This document shows positions 16,530 to 24,706 of a stretch of 45,239 nt of DNA, piece after piece. The stretch comes from Nocardia cyriacigeorgica NBRC 100375. Lineage in GTDB: Bacteria; Actinomycetota; Actinomycetes; Mycobacteriales; Mycobacteriaceae. The first letter of the stretch is position 1, and each line of letters opens with the position of its first letter. Location of the stretch: NCBI RefSeq assembly GCF_000308555.1, contig NZ_BAFY01000251.1, forward strand, positions 1 to 45,239, given 5' to 3'. The notes beneath the pieces are model-generated. The model was not told the DNA's origin and did no database searches. It saw nothing but the letters and a program-made list of their open reading frames with translations. A program made the translations under genes and the position numbers.

Positions 16530-16937
16530 GTGGTTGTCGTCCCTATCATCCTGTTCCTGCTGGCCGCCGTAGCGCTGGCGATCGGCGTGCTGGGACTGGC
16601 GGGCAAACTGCCGCGCAACCGATTCGTCGGCGTGCACACCGATGAGGCGCTGAGCACCGACGAGGTCTTCCGCGTCGCCAACCGCGTCGCCGCCCCCACC
16701 TCCCTCGCCGCGGGCGCCCTGCTGTTCTGCGGCGGGCTCGTGACCCTCGCGGCCGGCGGCTTCGCCGTCGTCCTGATCGCCCTCGGCGTCGCGATCATCG
16801 CCCTGTTCACCCTCGGCGCGGGCGCCACCGCCGGAGCCCGCGCCGCCGCCGCCCTCGCCCCACCCACCGACACCGGCAGCTGCGGCAACTCCTGCGGAGC
16901 CTGCTCCCTGCGCGACACCTGCCAGCCCGCGGTCTGA
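16530..16937 (+). CDS. SdpI-family membrane protein with C-terminal Cys cluster (135 aa)
   Basis: Two to three hydrophobic helices; the linker LAGKLPRNRFVGVHT..TDEVFRVANRVAA is the SdpI-family signature. SdpI of Bacillus is an immunity and signalling protein, but most actinobacterial homologues have no known role. The C-terminus carries Cys-x3-Cys-x2-Cys-x5-Cys (SCGNSCGACSLRDTC), probably facing the cytoplasm, which could bind metal or form disulfides. Start GTG at 16530. Divergent from leuS across about 270 bases. Confidence 0.75.
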   Translation: MVVVPIILFLLAAVALAIGVLGLAGKLPRNRFVGVHTDEALSTDEVFRVANRVAAPTSLAAGALLFCGGLVTLAAGGFAVVLIALGVAIIALFTLGAGATAGARAAAALAPPTDTGSCGNSCGACSLRDTCQPAV

Positions 16938-16982
16938 GGGCGCCCTGTGAACGCTCACGGGTGAACATTCGGCAAAAGCATC

Positions 16983-17004
16983 AGATGTAACACTGGTCAC
17001 ATCT
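16983..17004. promoter_or_regulatory. CRP/GlxR-like operator upstream of the GH25 gene
   Basis: TGTAACACTGGTCACA (16986-17001) matches TGTGA-N6-TCACA at nine of ten fixed positions, and the dyad extends outward as AGATGT...ACATCT. It lies 30 bases upstream of the GH25 start. cAMP-receptor-type sites are established upstream of rpfA-type wall hydrolases in mycobacteria, so the context fits. Confidence 0.55.
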
Positions 17005-17030
17005 TTCTCGGGTGGCTATCGTCAGTCGGC

Positions 17031-17774
17031 ATGGAACACACCCGCTGGAGAGCGACCTGCAAGCTTGCGTTGTCCGCCTTCATCGCGGGCGGAATCCTCA
17101 CCTCGACCATGCCTGCGGCGCAGGCCGAGCAGACCGGGCCGGATGTGTCGTCGTGGCAGCACATCGACGGGCGGATGATCGATTGGTTCGCGGTCAAGCG
17201 GGCGGGGCACGACTTCGCGATGGTGAAGGCGACCGAGGGACTCACCTATATCAATCCGTATTTCGTGCCGGACAGTGTGTTGATGCGGGCGGCCGGGGTG
17301 GCGCGGGGGACCTACCACTACGCGCGGCCGCACCTGCCGCCGGAACCGCAGGCGGCGATGTACGCCGCGGTGGTGCTGGGGCAGAACGGGCCGCTGGATC
17401 TGCCGCCGGTGCTGGACCTGGAGGATTCGGGTGGGCTGGCGCCGGCCGCGTTGATCGACTGGACGCACCGCTACCTGAATACCGTGCAGGCGTTGACCGG
17501 CCGGGTGCCGATCATCTACACCTATCCGAACTTCTGGCGCACGGCGATGGCCGACAGCAATCAGTTCCACCGGTACCCGCTGTGGATCGCCGACTATCGC
17601 GGCAATCCACAGCCGGAGGTACCGGGTGGCTGGCCCGCGTGGACGTTCTGGCAGACCACCGACAGCGGGTCCGTACCCGGGATCGCCGGTGGTACCGACG
17701 TGAACGTCTACAGCGGGGCTCAGGGCAATTTCGCGCAGTTCGCGAACATGGCCGGGCTGTTCGGCAGCAGCTGA
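17031..17774 (+). CDS. Secreted GH25 lysozyme-like muramidase (247 aa)
   Basis: Signal peptide with basic N-region and cleavage after AQA (residue 32). GH25 domain: DVSSWQ (Asp38), MVKATEG, GTYHYARP, and catalytic DLE (Asp129, Glu131) in PVLDLEDSGG, then YTYPNFW and FWQTTDSG. Expected to cleave N-acetylmuramyl linkages in peptidoglycan outside the cell. The ATG starts the signal peptide and a CRP-like site lies just upstream. No separate wall-binding domain. Confidence 0.9.
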   Translation: MEHTRWRATCKLALSAFIAGGILTSTMPAAQAEQTGPDVSSWQHIDGRMIDWFAVKRAGHDFAMVKATEGLTYINPYFVPDSVLMRAAGVARGTYHYARPHLPPEPQAAMYAAVVLGQNGPLDLPPVLDLEDSGGLAPAALIDWTHRYLNTVQALTGRVPIIYTYPNFWRTAMADSNQFHRYPLWIADYRGNPQPEVPGGWPAWTFWQTTDSGSVPGIAGGTDVNVYSGAQGNFAQFANMAGLFGSS

Positions 17775-17775
17775 G

Positions 17776-19821
17776 CTAGACGCCGATGCGGCCGCCGTCG
17801 GCCTTCCACACGGCGACGACCGACGGACGCGGCTGGGTGTCGCCACCATCGGGCCAGTGCGAGACAGGTGCGTCGGCCGACGCCCCGTCCTCTTCACCCG
17901 GATGCTGCACACACACCAGCACCCGCTGCTCGGTGATGACCGGCCCGCAGGTCTCGCCGCCGGCGGGCACGGTGAGGAACTGCTTGGTCTCACCGCGGCG
18001 CTCACCTTCGAGCGTCACCGCGAACAGGCCGTCATTGGATTTCAGCGCGTTGCCGTCGGTGGAGATCCACAGGTTGCCGTACGGGTCGAAGGCCACGTTG
18101 TCCGGGCAGGAGATCGGGCTGACCTTGGACTTGTCGAACCCGCCGTAGTAGGTGTCGGCGGCGGCCGGGTCACCGCAGACCAGCAGCAGTGACCAGGTGA
18201 ACTCGGTGCCCTTGTGATCGTCGACGATCTCGAGGATCTGGCCGTTCTTGTTCTTGATCCGCGGATTGGCCTCGTCGACGCCGGCCTTGCCGTCCTCGCC
18301 GCGCTTGCTGTTGTTGGTCAGCGCGACGTAGACCTTGCCGGTCTTCGGGTTGGCCTCGAAGTCCTCCGGGCGGTCCATCTTGGTGGCGCCCACCTTGTCG
18401 CCGGCCAGCCGGGTGAACACCGCGACTTCCTGCGCCGTCATGCCCTCGACCAGCGATTTCGCGCTGCCGTCCTCGGCGGCCTCGAGGATCGGGATCCACT
18501 GGCCCTTACCCGTGAAGCCCTGGTCGGAGGGCAGGTTGCCGGAGCCGTCGATCCGGTCGGGGTGATCGCCGGTGAGCTTGGCGACGTAGAGAGTGCCGGC
18601 GTCCAGGATGGTCATGTTGTGGCGGCGGCTCGCCGCGCCGGTGCCGGGCTGGATCTTGCGGGACGAGACGAACTTGTACATGTACTCGAACCGCTCGTCG
18701 TCGCCGCTGTAGGCGACCACGGTGCCGTCCTCGGTGACGTGGATATTGGCCGCCTCGTGCTTGTTGCGGCCCAGCGCGGAATGCTTGACCGGGATGGAGG
18801 CGGGATCCCACGGGTCGATCTCGACGACGTAGCCGAAACGGTTGGATTCGTTGGGTTCCTGCGCCACATCGAAGCGCTTGTCGAACTTCTCCCAGAAATG
18901 CGGGGAATCGACTTCGCCGACGCCGTAGCGCTCGGCGCGTTCCGCTGCGACGGGATCGGCGGGCTTGCCCACGAAGTAGCCGTTGAAGTTCTCTTCACCG
19001 GAAAGCACGGTGCCCCACGGCGTTACACCACCGGCGCAGTTGGCGAAGGTGCCCGCGACCTTGGTGCCGGTGGGGTCGGCGGAGGTCTTCACGAAATCGC
19101 TGCCCGCGGCCGGGCCGGTGAGCAGGAACTCGGTGTCGGCGGTGATGCGCCGGTTGTATTTGCCGAACGCCGGGGTGAGTTTGCCGGTGCCCGATTCACC
19201 GGCCACCTCGACCACCGAAAGACCGTGCGCGGCAATGGCAATGCCGAACTGTTCGGGCGTCATGGTCTCGCCGTTGAAGCCTTTGAACATGAACGGTTCG
19301 GTGGTGTATTCGTGATTGACCACCAGCAGGTAACGGTTCGCCTGCCCTTCGATCGGCAGCAGCGCGGCGAAATCGTTGTTGTAGCCGAACTGTTTGGCCT
19401 GCGCGGCAGCGGTCTGGTTGTCGAAATCGAATTGCGGGGCGTCGGGGAAGATCGGATCGCCCCAGCGGATCACCACGCCCTGCTCGTAGCCCTCCGGGAC
19501 GACGACGGCGTCTTCTTGGTTGGGCGCCACCGGCGTGAACCCGGTGCCCGACCCGGCGTCGGAATTCGATGCCGCCTCGGCGCCGTCGTCACCGCAAGCC
19601 GCGAGCAAACTGCCGGCGCCCACCGCGAGCACCGCGGCCGCACCGCCCTTGAGCACCCCGCGCCGCGACATGGCCGAGACGATGTCGCCGAAGTATTCGC
19701 CCGAGGACTTGTTGGAGACCTCGTGGAAGCACGCGTTACCGCACTTATAGGCGCAGGTAACCGCGGAGCGCGACGACTTACCGTCGTGCTGCACGAACAG
19801 GGCGAGTGGGGTGAAGCTCAC
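17776..19821 (-). CDS. PhoX-family (DUF839) phosphatase, Tat lipoprotein (681 aa)
   Basis: PhoX proteins are calcium/iron-dependent alkaline phosphatases exported by the Tat system. Visible: twin-arginine SRRGVLKGG (52-60), lipobox LLAACG, then the beta-propeller-like core (NHEYTTEPFMF, WGTVLSGEENFNGYF, NKHEAANIHV, KMDRPEDFEANPKTGKVYVA, CPDNVAFDPYGNLWISTDG). A 51-residue extension with Cys23, Cys27 and Cys31 precedes the Tat motif. The GTG at 19821 follows AGGAGGCACC, so this start is well supported. GGTGAAC at 19888-19894, GTTCACC on this strand, resembles one PHO-box unit. It converges on the GH25 gene. Confidence 0.88.
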   Translation of the reverse strand: MSFTPLALFVQHDGKSSRSAVTCAYKCGNACFHEVSNKSSGEYFGDIVSAMSRRGVLKGGAAAVLAVGAGSLLAACGDDGAEAASNSDAGSGTGFTPVAPNQEDAVVVPEGYEQGVVIRWGDPIFPDAPQFDFDNQTAAAQAKQFGYNNDFAALLPIEGQANRYLLVVNHEYTTEPFMFKGFNGETMTPEQFGIAIAAHGLSVVEVAGESGTGKLTPAFGKYNRRITADTEFLLTGPAAGSDFVKTSADPTGTKVAGTFANCAGGVTPWGTVLSGEENFNGYFVGKPADPVAAERAERYGVGEVDSPHFWEKFDKRFDVAQEPNESNRFGYVVEIDPWDPASIPVKHSALGRNKHEAANIHVTEDGTVVAYSGDDERFEYMYKFVSSRKIQPGTGAASRRHNMTILDAGTLYVAKLTGDHPDRIDGSGNLPSDQGFTGKGQWIPILEAAEDGSAKSLVEGMTAQEVAVFTRLAGDKVGATKMDRPEDFEANPKTGKVYVALTNNSKRGEDGKAGVDEANPRIKNKNGQILEIVDDHKGTEFTWSLLLVCGDPAAADTYYGGFDKSKVSPISCPDNVAFDPYGNLWISTDGNALKSNDGLFAVTLEGERRGETKQFLTVPAGGETCGPVITEQRVLVCVQHPGEEDGASADAPVSHWPDGGDTQPRPSVVAVWKADGGRIGV

Positions 19822-19961
19822 GGTGCCTCCTGGATCAAGCCGACGGGCGCACGCTAAACCACCAGGACGAGTCGCAGACTACGGCAAGGTGAACGTCCAT
19901 CGAATTAGGCAATCCTCAGTTATCGCCCTGATCAGGACAAATAGTCGGCGGAAGACCCCCG

Positions 19962-20099
19962 TCAGCGCGGTTCGCCGCGTTCCCATTCCTGGAGAACTTC
20001 CTCGAGCGTGCGCCGCTCACCCGGCATGCCGTACTCGTCGAGCGTCGACCAGGTGCTGTCATCCCACTGCACCCAGCCGCGCGGCTCGGGCTCGGTCAC
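19962..20099 (-). CDS. Tiny Trp/Glu-rich hypothetical protein (45 aa)
   Basis: Reads MTEPEPRGWVQWDDSTWSTL, then DEYGMPGERRTLEEVLQEWE and RGEPR. Translation starts at a GTG that overlaps the stop of the membrane protein upstream (GTGA), which is the main support for it being real. Acidic, soluble, no known motif. It is the second gene of a two-gene unit divergent from an XRE regulator. Confidence 0.55.
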   Translation of the reverse strand: MTEPEPRGWVQWDDSTWSTLDEYGMPGERRTLEEVLQEWERGEPR

Positions 20100-20368
20100 C
20101 GCATGAACCGTTCGGCCCGCTGATCCGGAACGATCGCCCCCACCGCGACCAGAGTCCGGTACGCATCCCGCTTATGCGGGCAGCTGTCGATACTGCATCG
20201 ACGGTGCGACTGCATCGTGGCATGCGCCATCCGCGCCGACATCCGCGGCGCGTGCGCGGTGATAGGAGGTTCGTCGTCATCGAAGGCGTACGGGAGGACG
20301 TAGATGAGGGCGAGCAATAAGACGGCAACCGTGCTCGAGACAGCGAACGCGGTGATGTAGTCGGACAT
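20096..20368 (-). CDS. Small single-pass membrane protein (90 aa)
   Basis: Begins MSDYITAFAVSS, with one membrane helix at about residues 8-28 followed by an acidic FDDDEPP. The cytoplasmic tail has RRCSIDSCPHKRDAYRTLV, a Cys-x4-Cys-x-His element that may bind metal. ATG at 20368 preceded by GCAGGGGG. Coupled to the 45-aa gene. Similar small genes often sit beside XRE regulators in Nocardia and Streptomyces, but I do not recognise this family. Confidence 0.6.
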   Translation of the reverse strand: MSDYITAFAVSSTVAVLLLALIYVLPYAFDDDEPPITAHAPRMSARMAHATMQSHRRCSIDSCPHKRDAYRTLVAVGAIVPDQRAERFMR

Positions 20369-20479
20369 CGAACCCCCTGCGGTTGTTGGATTTCGGCCCG
20401 CCCGGCGCCAGGGAAAGCGGGGCACGCACCAGGCGCCGCGCGGTGATGCAGACAGTAGGAATGCGCAGGGCCGGTGACG

Positions 20480-20494
20480 GGTACGTTTCGTACC
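20480..20494. promoter_or_regulatory. Inverted repeat GGTACG-TTT-CGTACC in a divergent promoter region
   Basis: Perfect six-base arms with a three-base centre, between the small membrane gene and the XRE regulator and 61 bases before the latter. A likely operator, perhaps autoregulatory. A possible -10, TACGCT, lies at 20516-20521. Confidence 0.45.
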
Positions 20495-20555
20495 TCGACC
20501 GCGCGTACCCGGGACTACGCTGGGAGAAAGGGTTTCAGCAGCGGAAGGGGATGCC

Positions 20556-21791
20556 GTGGTGATCAGCCCTATCGAGGAGGCTCCGATCGGGGCGCGCATC
20601 AAGCGCCTGCGAGAACGGGCGGGCATGTCGCGAGCTGTACTAGCGGGCTTGCTCGGCCGGTCGACCGAATGGCTGAAAGCAGTCGAGAACGGAAGACTGC
20701 AACCACCGCGACTGCCGATGTTGTTGCGGATCGCGCATGCGCTCGAGCTTGCGGATCTGGCCGAACTCACCGGGAACGGGCACGCGGTCCCGGTGGCGGT
20801 ATTCGCCGGGGAACGACATGGGGCGCTCACCGAGGTGCAGGCCGCCCTCACCGAGTACCGATCGGCTGCACCCGCGCGACCTGCGAACATCACTCATCTC
20901 GAGCAACGTCTGCGTCAAGCCTGGACCATTCGGCACGCCAGCCCGGACCACCGGACTCAGCTCGGGAAGCTGCTCCCAGGGTTGATCAGAGACGCGCAGG
21001 GTACGGTGCGGGCCGGCGGTGAGAACCGCCGGGCCGCACGCCGGATCCTCGCGGGGGTCTACCAGCTGGCCGACTTCTACGTTGCCTACCAACCCGCGCC
21101 CGAGCTCGTGTGGCTGGTGGCCGATCGCGCACTTTCCGAAGGCTATGAGGCCGACGACCCCTACGTGATCGCTTGCGGCGCATGGTCGATGACGCAGGCG
21201 CTGCGGGATTCGGGCCGCTGGGAGGAAGCCATCGCGTTGGCACGGACCGCGGGCGAAGGGCTGGCGCCCTACCTCGACCGCGACGACGCTCCCACCGACT
21301 GGCACGGCATCGCGGGCGCGCTGCACGCGGAGGTCGCCTACGTCCATGCCCGCCGCGGCCGCCACGGCGATGCCTGGTCGTATTGGGAGAAAGCCGATTC
21401 GATCGCGCGGGCGCTGGGCGCGGACTACCGCCATATCCAGACGTCGTTCTCGATACCGGTGATGGCGGCGCACGCCACAACCCTCGGGGTCGAATTGCGC
21501 CGCGCGGGCGAAGCACTACGATCGGCCCGCGGTTTCGATGCCGACCAGATCGCGTCGATTCCCCGCCGAAGCCGCCACTTCATCGAGGTCGCCCGAGCGC
21601 ACTACCAGCGCGACGAGCCGGTGGCCGCCCTAGCGCTGCTGAACAAGTCCGCGATCACGGCACCGGAGACGATCCAATACAACGGGCATGCGCGAGACAT
21701 GCTGCACCTGCTGATGCGAAATCCACCGTCGGGGATGAAATCCGACGTCAACGACCTCTGCCGCCGAGTCGGTCTCACCTCTGTCGCGTAG
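20556..21791 (+). CDS. XRE-family regulator with helical repeat domain (411 aa)
   Basis: N-terminal helix-turn-helix (about 11-70): IGARIKRLRERAGMSRAVLAGLLGRSTEWLKAVENGR, followed by a long all-helical region resembling tetratricopeptide repeats (VIACGAWSMTQALRDSGRWEEAIALA, AYVHARRGRHGDAWSYWEKA). This is the architecture of many actinobacterial regulators that sense a ligand or peptide through the repeats. GTG at 20556 (a second GTG at 20559) after GGAAGGGG. The divergent small genes are the probable regulated partners. Confidence 0.8.
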   Translation: MVISPIEEAPIGARIKRLRERAGMSRAVLAGLLGRSTEWLKAVENGRLQPPRLPMLLRIAHALELADLAELTGNGHAVPVAVFAGERHGALTEVQAALTEYRSAAPARPANITHLEQRLRQAWTIRHASPDHRTQLGKLLPGLIRDAQGTVRAGGENRRAARRILAGVYQLADFYVAYQPAPELVWLVADRALSEGYEADDPYVIACGAWSMTQALRDSGRWEEAIALARTAGEGLAPYLDRDDAPTDWHGIAGALHAEVAYVHARRGRHGDAWSYWEKADSIARALGADYRHIQTSFSIPVMAAHATTLGVELRRAGEALRSARGFDADQIASIPRRSRHFIEVARAHYQRDEPVAALALLNKSAITAPETIQYNGHARDMLHLLMRNPPSGMKSDVNDLCRRVGLTSVA

Positions 21792-22072
21792 TCGTGGGCT
21801 CGGTGCGCCATCCCGCGTCGCCGCTCGCGCACGGCGGCAAGATCGTCGAGCGCGAAGCCCGTTCGCTCGCACGGCGGCTCGGCGTCACGGCCTGACTCGC
21901 CCGATGATGTGGCGGGAGTTCACGAGGGGCGGGCTCCCGCCGCTCATACCCGGCCACGACTGTCGAATGCCCGCGCGACGGTGACGGCGACCCCGGATCT
22001 CACCGTGCTCGATGACGGTGGTGTCGATATCCCGCCAGCGTCCAGAGCAGCCGATTCCTAGCGTCTTTCGAC

Positions 22073-23308
22073 GTGAGTATTCCTGCCACCGAGATACGTG
22101 AAGACCGTCGGCTGCGCCGTGCGGTCGTACTGTTCATGTCACTTGCGGCCGCGCTCGGGACGTCCACCATCTACCCGCTGCAGCCGGCGATCGCGGACGT
22201 AGCGGGGTCGCTGCATTCCTCGATCGCCGCGGTCGGGTTTTCGCTTGCGTGTGGTCCGGTCGGATACATGATCGGCCTCGGGCTGCTTGTTCCGCTGGTC
22301 GACCGATTCCCGCCCGGACGGATCCTCGCGATCCAGTTCGGGGCACTGGCCGTCGCGTTGGCGGTGGGTGCCGTCGCCGGTCGGGCGTGGCAGTTGGGGC
22401 TGTTGATCGGCGTGATCGGCGCATGCTCGGCGGTCGGGGCGAGTCTCAGCTCGTTGGCGGGGCGACTCGCTCCGGCCCATCAGCGAGCCACGATCCTCGG
22501 CGTCGTCACCGCCGGGATCTCGGCGGGGATCCTCGCGGGCCGGATCGCGGGAGGGTGGCTGTCCGACGAGATCGGCTGGCGCGGAATGCTTCTGGTATTC
22601 GCTACCGCTTGCCTGATCGCCGCCGGGTGTTGCCTGATGGCTCTGCCGAACACCGTCGGCACAGCCGAACTCCGCTATCTCGCGACTCTGCGCTCCCTGC
22701 CCGGATTGTTCGTGCGGCACGCGACCCTGCGGTTCGCGGCGATACGCGGCGCGCTGTGGTTCTTCGCGTTCTGCGCAGTGTGGGCCGGACTCGCGGTCGC
22801 CCTGTCGGAACCCCCGTTCTCGTACTCCGCGGAACAGATCGGCCTGTACGCCTTGGCGGGGCTCGCGGGAATCCCCGCAACGCAGGTCGCCGGCGTCTGG
22901 ACCGACCGAGTGGGCGCCCCACGGGTCGTCCTGGCGGGTCTGGCCTTGGCGGGCGCCACCGCGGTGGTCGCCGGTCTCACCCTCGACAACGTCGTCGTGA
23001 CGCTGGTCTGCCTGGCCCTTTTCGATGCCGGCCTCTTCGCCGCTCAGGTGGCGAACCAGAGCACCGTCCTCGCCATCGACCCCACCGCCCCCGCCCGTTT
23101 CAACAGTGCCTACATGCTGGTGTACTTCGTGGGCGGCAGCCTCGGCACCGCTTGCGGCGCGGCCGCGGTCGAGTGGTTCGGCTGGCCGGCCACAGCCGCG
23201 ATCGCCGTCGGCGCCATCGGACTCGCCGCCGCTATCACCGGGATCACGTCGGCGAGCGCCCACGGACCACACGCGGCACGGTCCACCCTTGACCTCGAGC
23301 GTGGTTGA
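22073..23308 (+). CDS. MFS transporter, DHA1-type (411 aa)
   Basis: About twelve hydrophobic helices. The loop-2 region (LVPLVDRFPPGR) and the loop-8/9 motif (QVAGVWTDRVGAPR) fit drug/proton antiporters of the DHA1 group, often annotated as arabinose- or chloramphenicol-like efflux. GTG start; no evident RBS. The 281-base gap upstream holds no recognisable gene; it has a short sequence (21792-21811) repeated near leuS. Substrate unknown. Confidence 0.85.
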   Translation: MSIPATEIREDRRLRRAVVLFMSLAAALGTSTIYPLQPAIADVAGSLHSSIAAVGFSLACGPVGYMIGLGLLVPLVDRFPPGRILAIQFGALAVALAVGAVAGRAWQLGLLIGVIGACSAVGASLSSLAGRLAPAHQRATILGVVTAGISAGILAGRIAGGWLSDEIGWRGMLLVFATACLIAAGCCLMALPNTVGTAELRYLATLRSLPGLFVRHATLRFAAIRGALWFFAFCAVWAGLAVALSEPPFSYSAEQIGLYALAGLAGIPATQVAGVWTDRVGAPRVVLAGLALAGATAVVAGLTLDNVVVTLVCLALFDAGLFAAQVANQSTVLAIDPTAPARFNSAYMLVYFVGGSLGTACGAAAVEWFGWPATAAIAVGAIGLAAAITGITSASAHGPHAARSTLDLERG

Positions 23309-23325
23309 GATTCGAGGATGGGGGT

Positions 23326-23775
23326 ATGAGTATTCGGGATATCGAAGCGCCGGTTATCGAGGACAGCAGTATCGACCACGCGGCGGATCGCGAGGCGATC
23401 GAGGCGATCGTCGCCACGGTCGCGGAGGCGTACAACACCAAAGACGCGGAGTTGATGGTTCGGGATGTCGCGGCGAACGCCGTGGTGGGCAATGCCGTTG
23501 GGGTGCTACACCACGGACGCGACGCGGTGCTGGAGGCGAGCCGGATCGGGCTGGCCGGATTCCTGAAGGACGAATACGTGCGGTACGAAGTCACCGATAT
23601 CGGGTTCTTGCGCCCCGACGTCGCGATTGCGCACAAGGCGGCACGGGCGGTTACCGCGGACGGCGAGACCATCGATGTCGATCCGGCGATGGTCGCGCTC
23701 TATGTGCTGGTCAAAGAGGACGGGCGGTGGTGGATCGCGGCGCGGCAGAACACCCTGGTTCCGCAGGCCGGGTGA
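23326..23775 (+). CDS. SnoaL-like / SgcJ-EcaC family protein (149 aa)
   Basis: Cystatin-like fold: an N-terminal helix (REAIEAIVATVAEAYNTKDAELMV), then HHGRDAVLEA and C-terminal strands (VALYVLVKEDGRWWIAARQNTLV). Members of the SgcJ/EcaC group occur in antibiotic clusters and as stand-alone proteins, and catalytic activity is often unproven. ATG at 23326 after GAGGATGGGGGT, 17 bases after the MFS stop, so probably co-transcribed. The 237 bases after it show no gene I can support. Confidence 0.75.
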   Translation: MSIRDIEAPVIEDSSIDHAADREAIEAIVATVAEAYNTKDAELMVRDVAANAVVGNAVGVLHHGRDAVLEASRIGLAGFLKDEYVRYEVTDIGFLRPDVAIAHKAARAVTADGETIDVDPAMVALYVLVKEDGRWWIAARQNTLVPQAG

Positions 23776-24012
23776 CGCCCAGCGCGGCGGAGGTCATCCT
23801 TCCCAGCGATGATGGCCCCGCCCGGCGGCACTACCGTGGTGGCCGTCGGACAGACCGCTGCGGCGTACGCGACCATGGGGTGGCCAGACAGTTGTCCTGC
23901 ACTGTAGCGATCCGGATCATCGTTCATCCGGGGGGCGGCGTACCACCTGCCCCGGCAAATACGCTGCCGATGCCACCCCTTCCGCAGCCCCAACCCACGC
24001 GGCGGCCGTTGT

Positions 24013-24438
24013 TCACTCGCCGGGGACCGTCGAATCGGCCCTGGTGAGGGCCACGACCGGGATGACGCGATCGGTCTTCTTCTCGTGGTCGGCGAACCAC
24101 GGGTAGGTCTGCTTCAGCATCGCCCAGATCTGCTCGCGTTCCGCGCCCTCGAGCGGTGCCGCGTGCGCGTCGTAGGTTTCCTCGCCCACCTCCACGACGA
24201 CGTGCGGGCGCTCGACCAGATTCGAGTACCAGTCCGGGTGACTGGGTGCGCCCATGCTGGAAGCGATCACCAATAACCGGTCGCCGTCGCGGTGGAACAT
24301 CATCGGCGTGGTGTGCGGGCGTCCACTGCGGCGACCGGTCGTGGTCAGCAGGAGCAACCGATCCCGACGCATCCCGTCGGGATCTTCACCTGCCCGGAAC
24401 TTCGCAATCGTTTCCCGGTTGATCTGCGCGAGATCCAC
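24013..24438 (-). CDS. Ddn-like deazaflavin (F420)-dependent nitroreductase family protein, DUF385 (141 aa)
   Basis: Split beta-barrel protein related to mycobacterial Ddn, which uses reduced F420 to reduce quinones and nitro compounds. Typical: LLLLTTTGRRSGRPHTTPMMFHRDGDRLLVIAS, HPDWYSNLVERPHVVVEVG and YPWFADHEKKTDRVIPVVAL. GTG at 24438 chosen because GGAGGTGCGG precedes it; a GTG six bases upstream would leave no room for an RBS. It follows the toxin gene on the same strand. Confidence 0.88.
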   Translation of the reverse strand: MDLAQINRETIAKFRAGEDPDGMRRDRLLLLTTTGRRSGRPHTTPMMFHRDGDRLLVIASSMGAPSHPDWYSNLVERPHVVVEVGEETYDAHAAPLEGAEREQIWAMLKQTYPWFADHEKKTDRVIPVVALTRADSTVPGE

Positions 24439-24457
24439 CCGCACCTCCGCATCATGT

Positions 24458-24706
24458 TCAGCGATAGACGTCAGAACGCTTGGCTACCACGAATATACGG
24501 ATCATCGATTCGGCGTCATCGATCTCGTAGACGATGCGGTATTGGCCGATTCTTATCCGCCAGTCATTGCGTCCGACGAGTTTCTTGGCGCCGGACGGGC
24601 GCGGGTCTTTGGTCAGCGCGATCATCGCGTGCAAGGCGGACTCGAGCACATCGCGTGGCAGCTTCTGTAGTTGTTTCAGGACGTCGGGGTGGAACTCGAC
24701 GTTCAC
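24458..24706 (-). CDS. RelE/ParE-family toxin (82 aa)
   Basis: Compact RelE fold: EFHPDVLKQLQKLPRDV, then KKLVGRNDWRIRIGQYRIVYEID and IFVVAKRSDVYR. The GQYRIVYEI and C-terminal RxDVYR signature fits RelE-type mRNA interferases that act at the ribosome. Its start overlaps the antitoxin stop by four bases. Confidence 0.88.
   Translation of the reverse strand: MNVEFHPDVLKQLQKLPRDVLESALHAMIALTKDPRPSGAKKLVGRNDWRIRIGQYRIVYEIDDAESMIRIFVVAKRSDVYR

Noticed and set aside
18214..19857. 547-codon plus-strand frame opposite the PhoX gene
   Set aside because: Antisense shadow; PhoX reading is supported by Tat signal, RBS and family motifs.
19908..19919. TTAGGCAATCCT upstream of PhoX resembling an IdeR/DtxR iron box
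   Set aside because: Only about half of the 19-base consensus is present and dyad symmetry is poor.
21792..21895. Apparent coding tail (KIVEREARSLARRLGVTA) just after the XRE gene
   Set aside because: No start codon with an RBS for a short gene in that frame, and the frame is a shadow of the XRE gene upstream; kept only as part of the shared repeat observation.
23700..23993. 97-codon minus-strand frame in the gap after the SnoaL-like gene
   Set aside because: Overlaps the end of a real gene, lacks an RBS and has no family motif.
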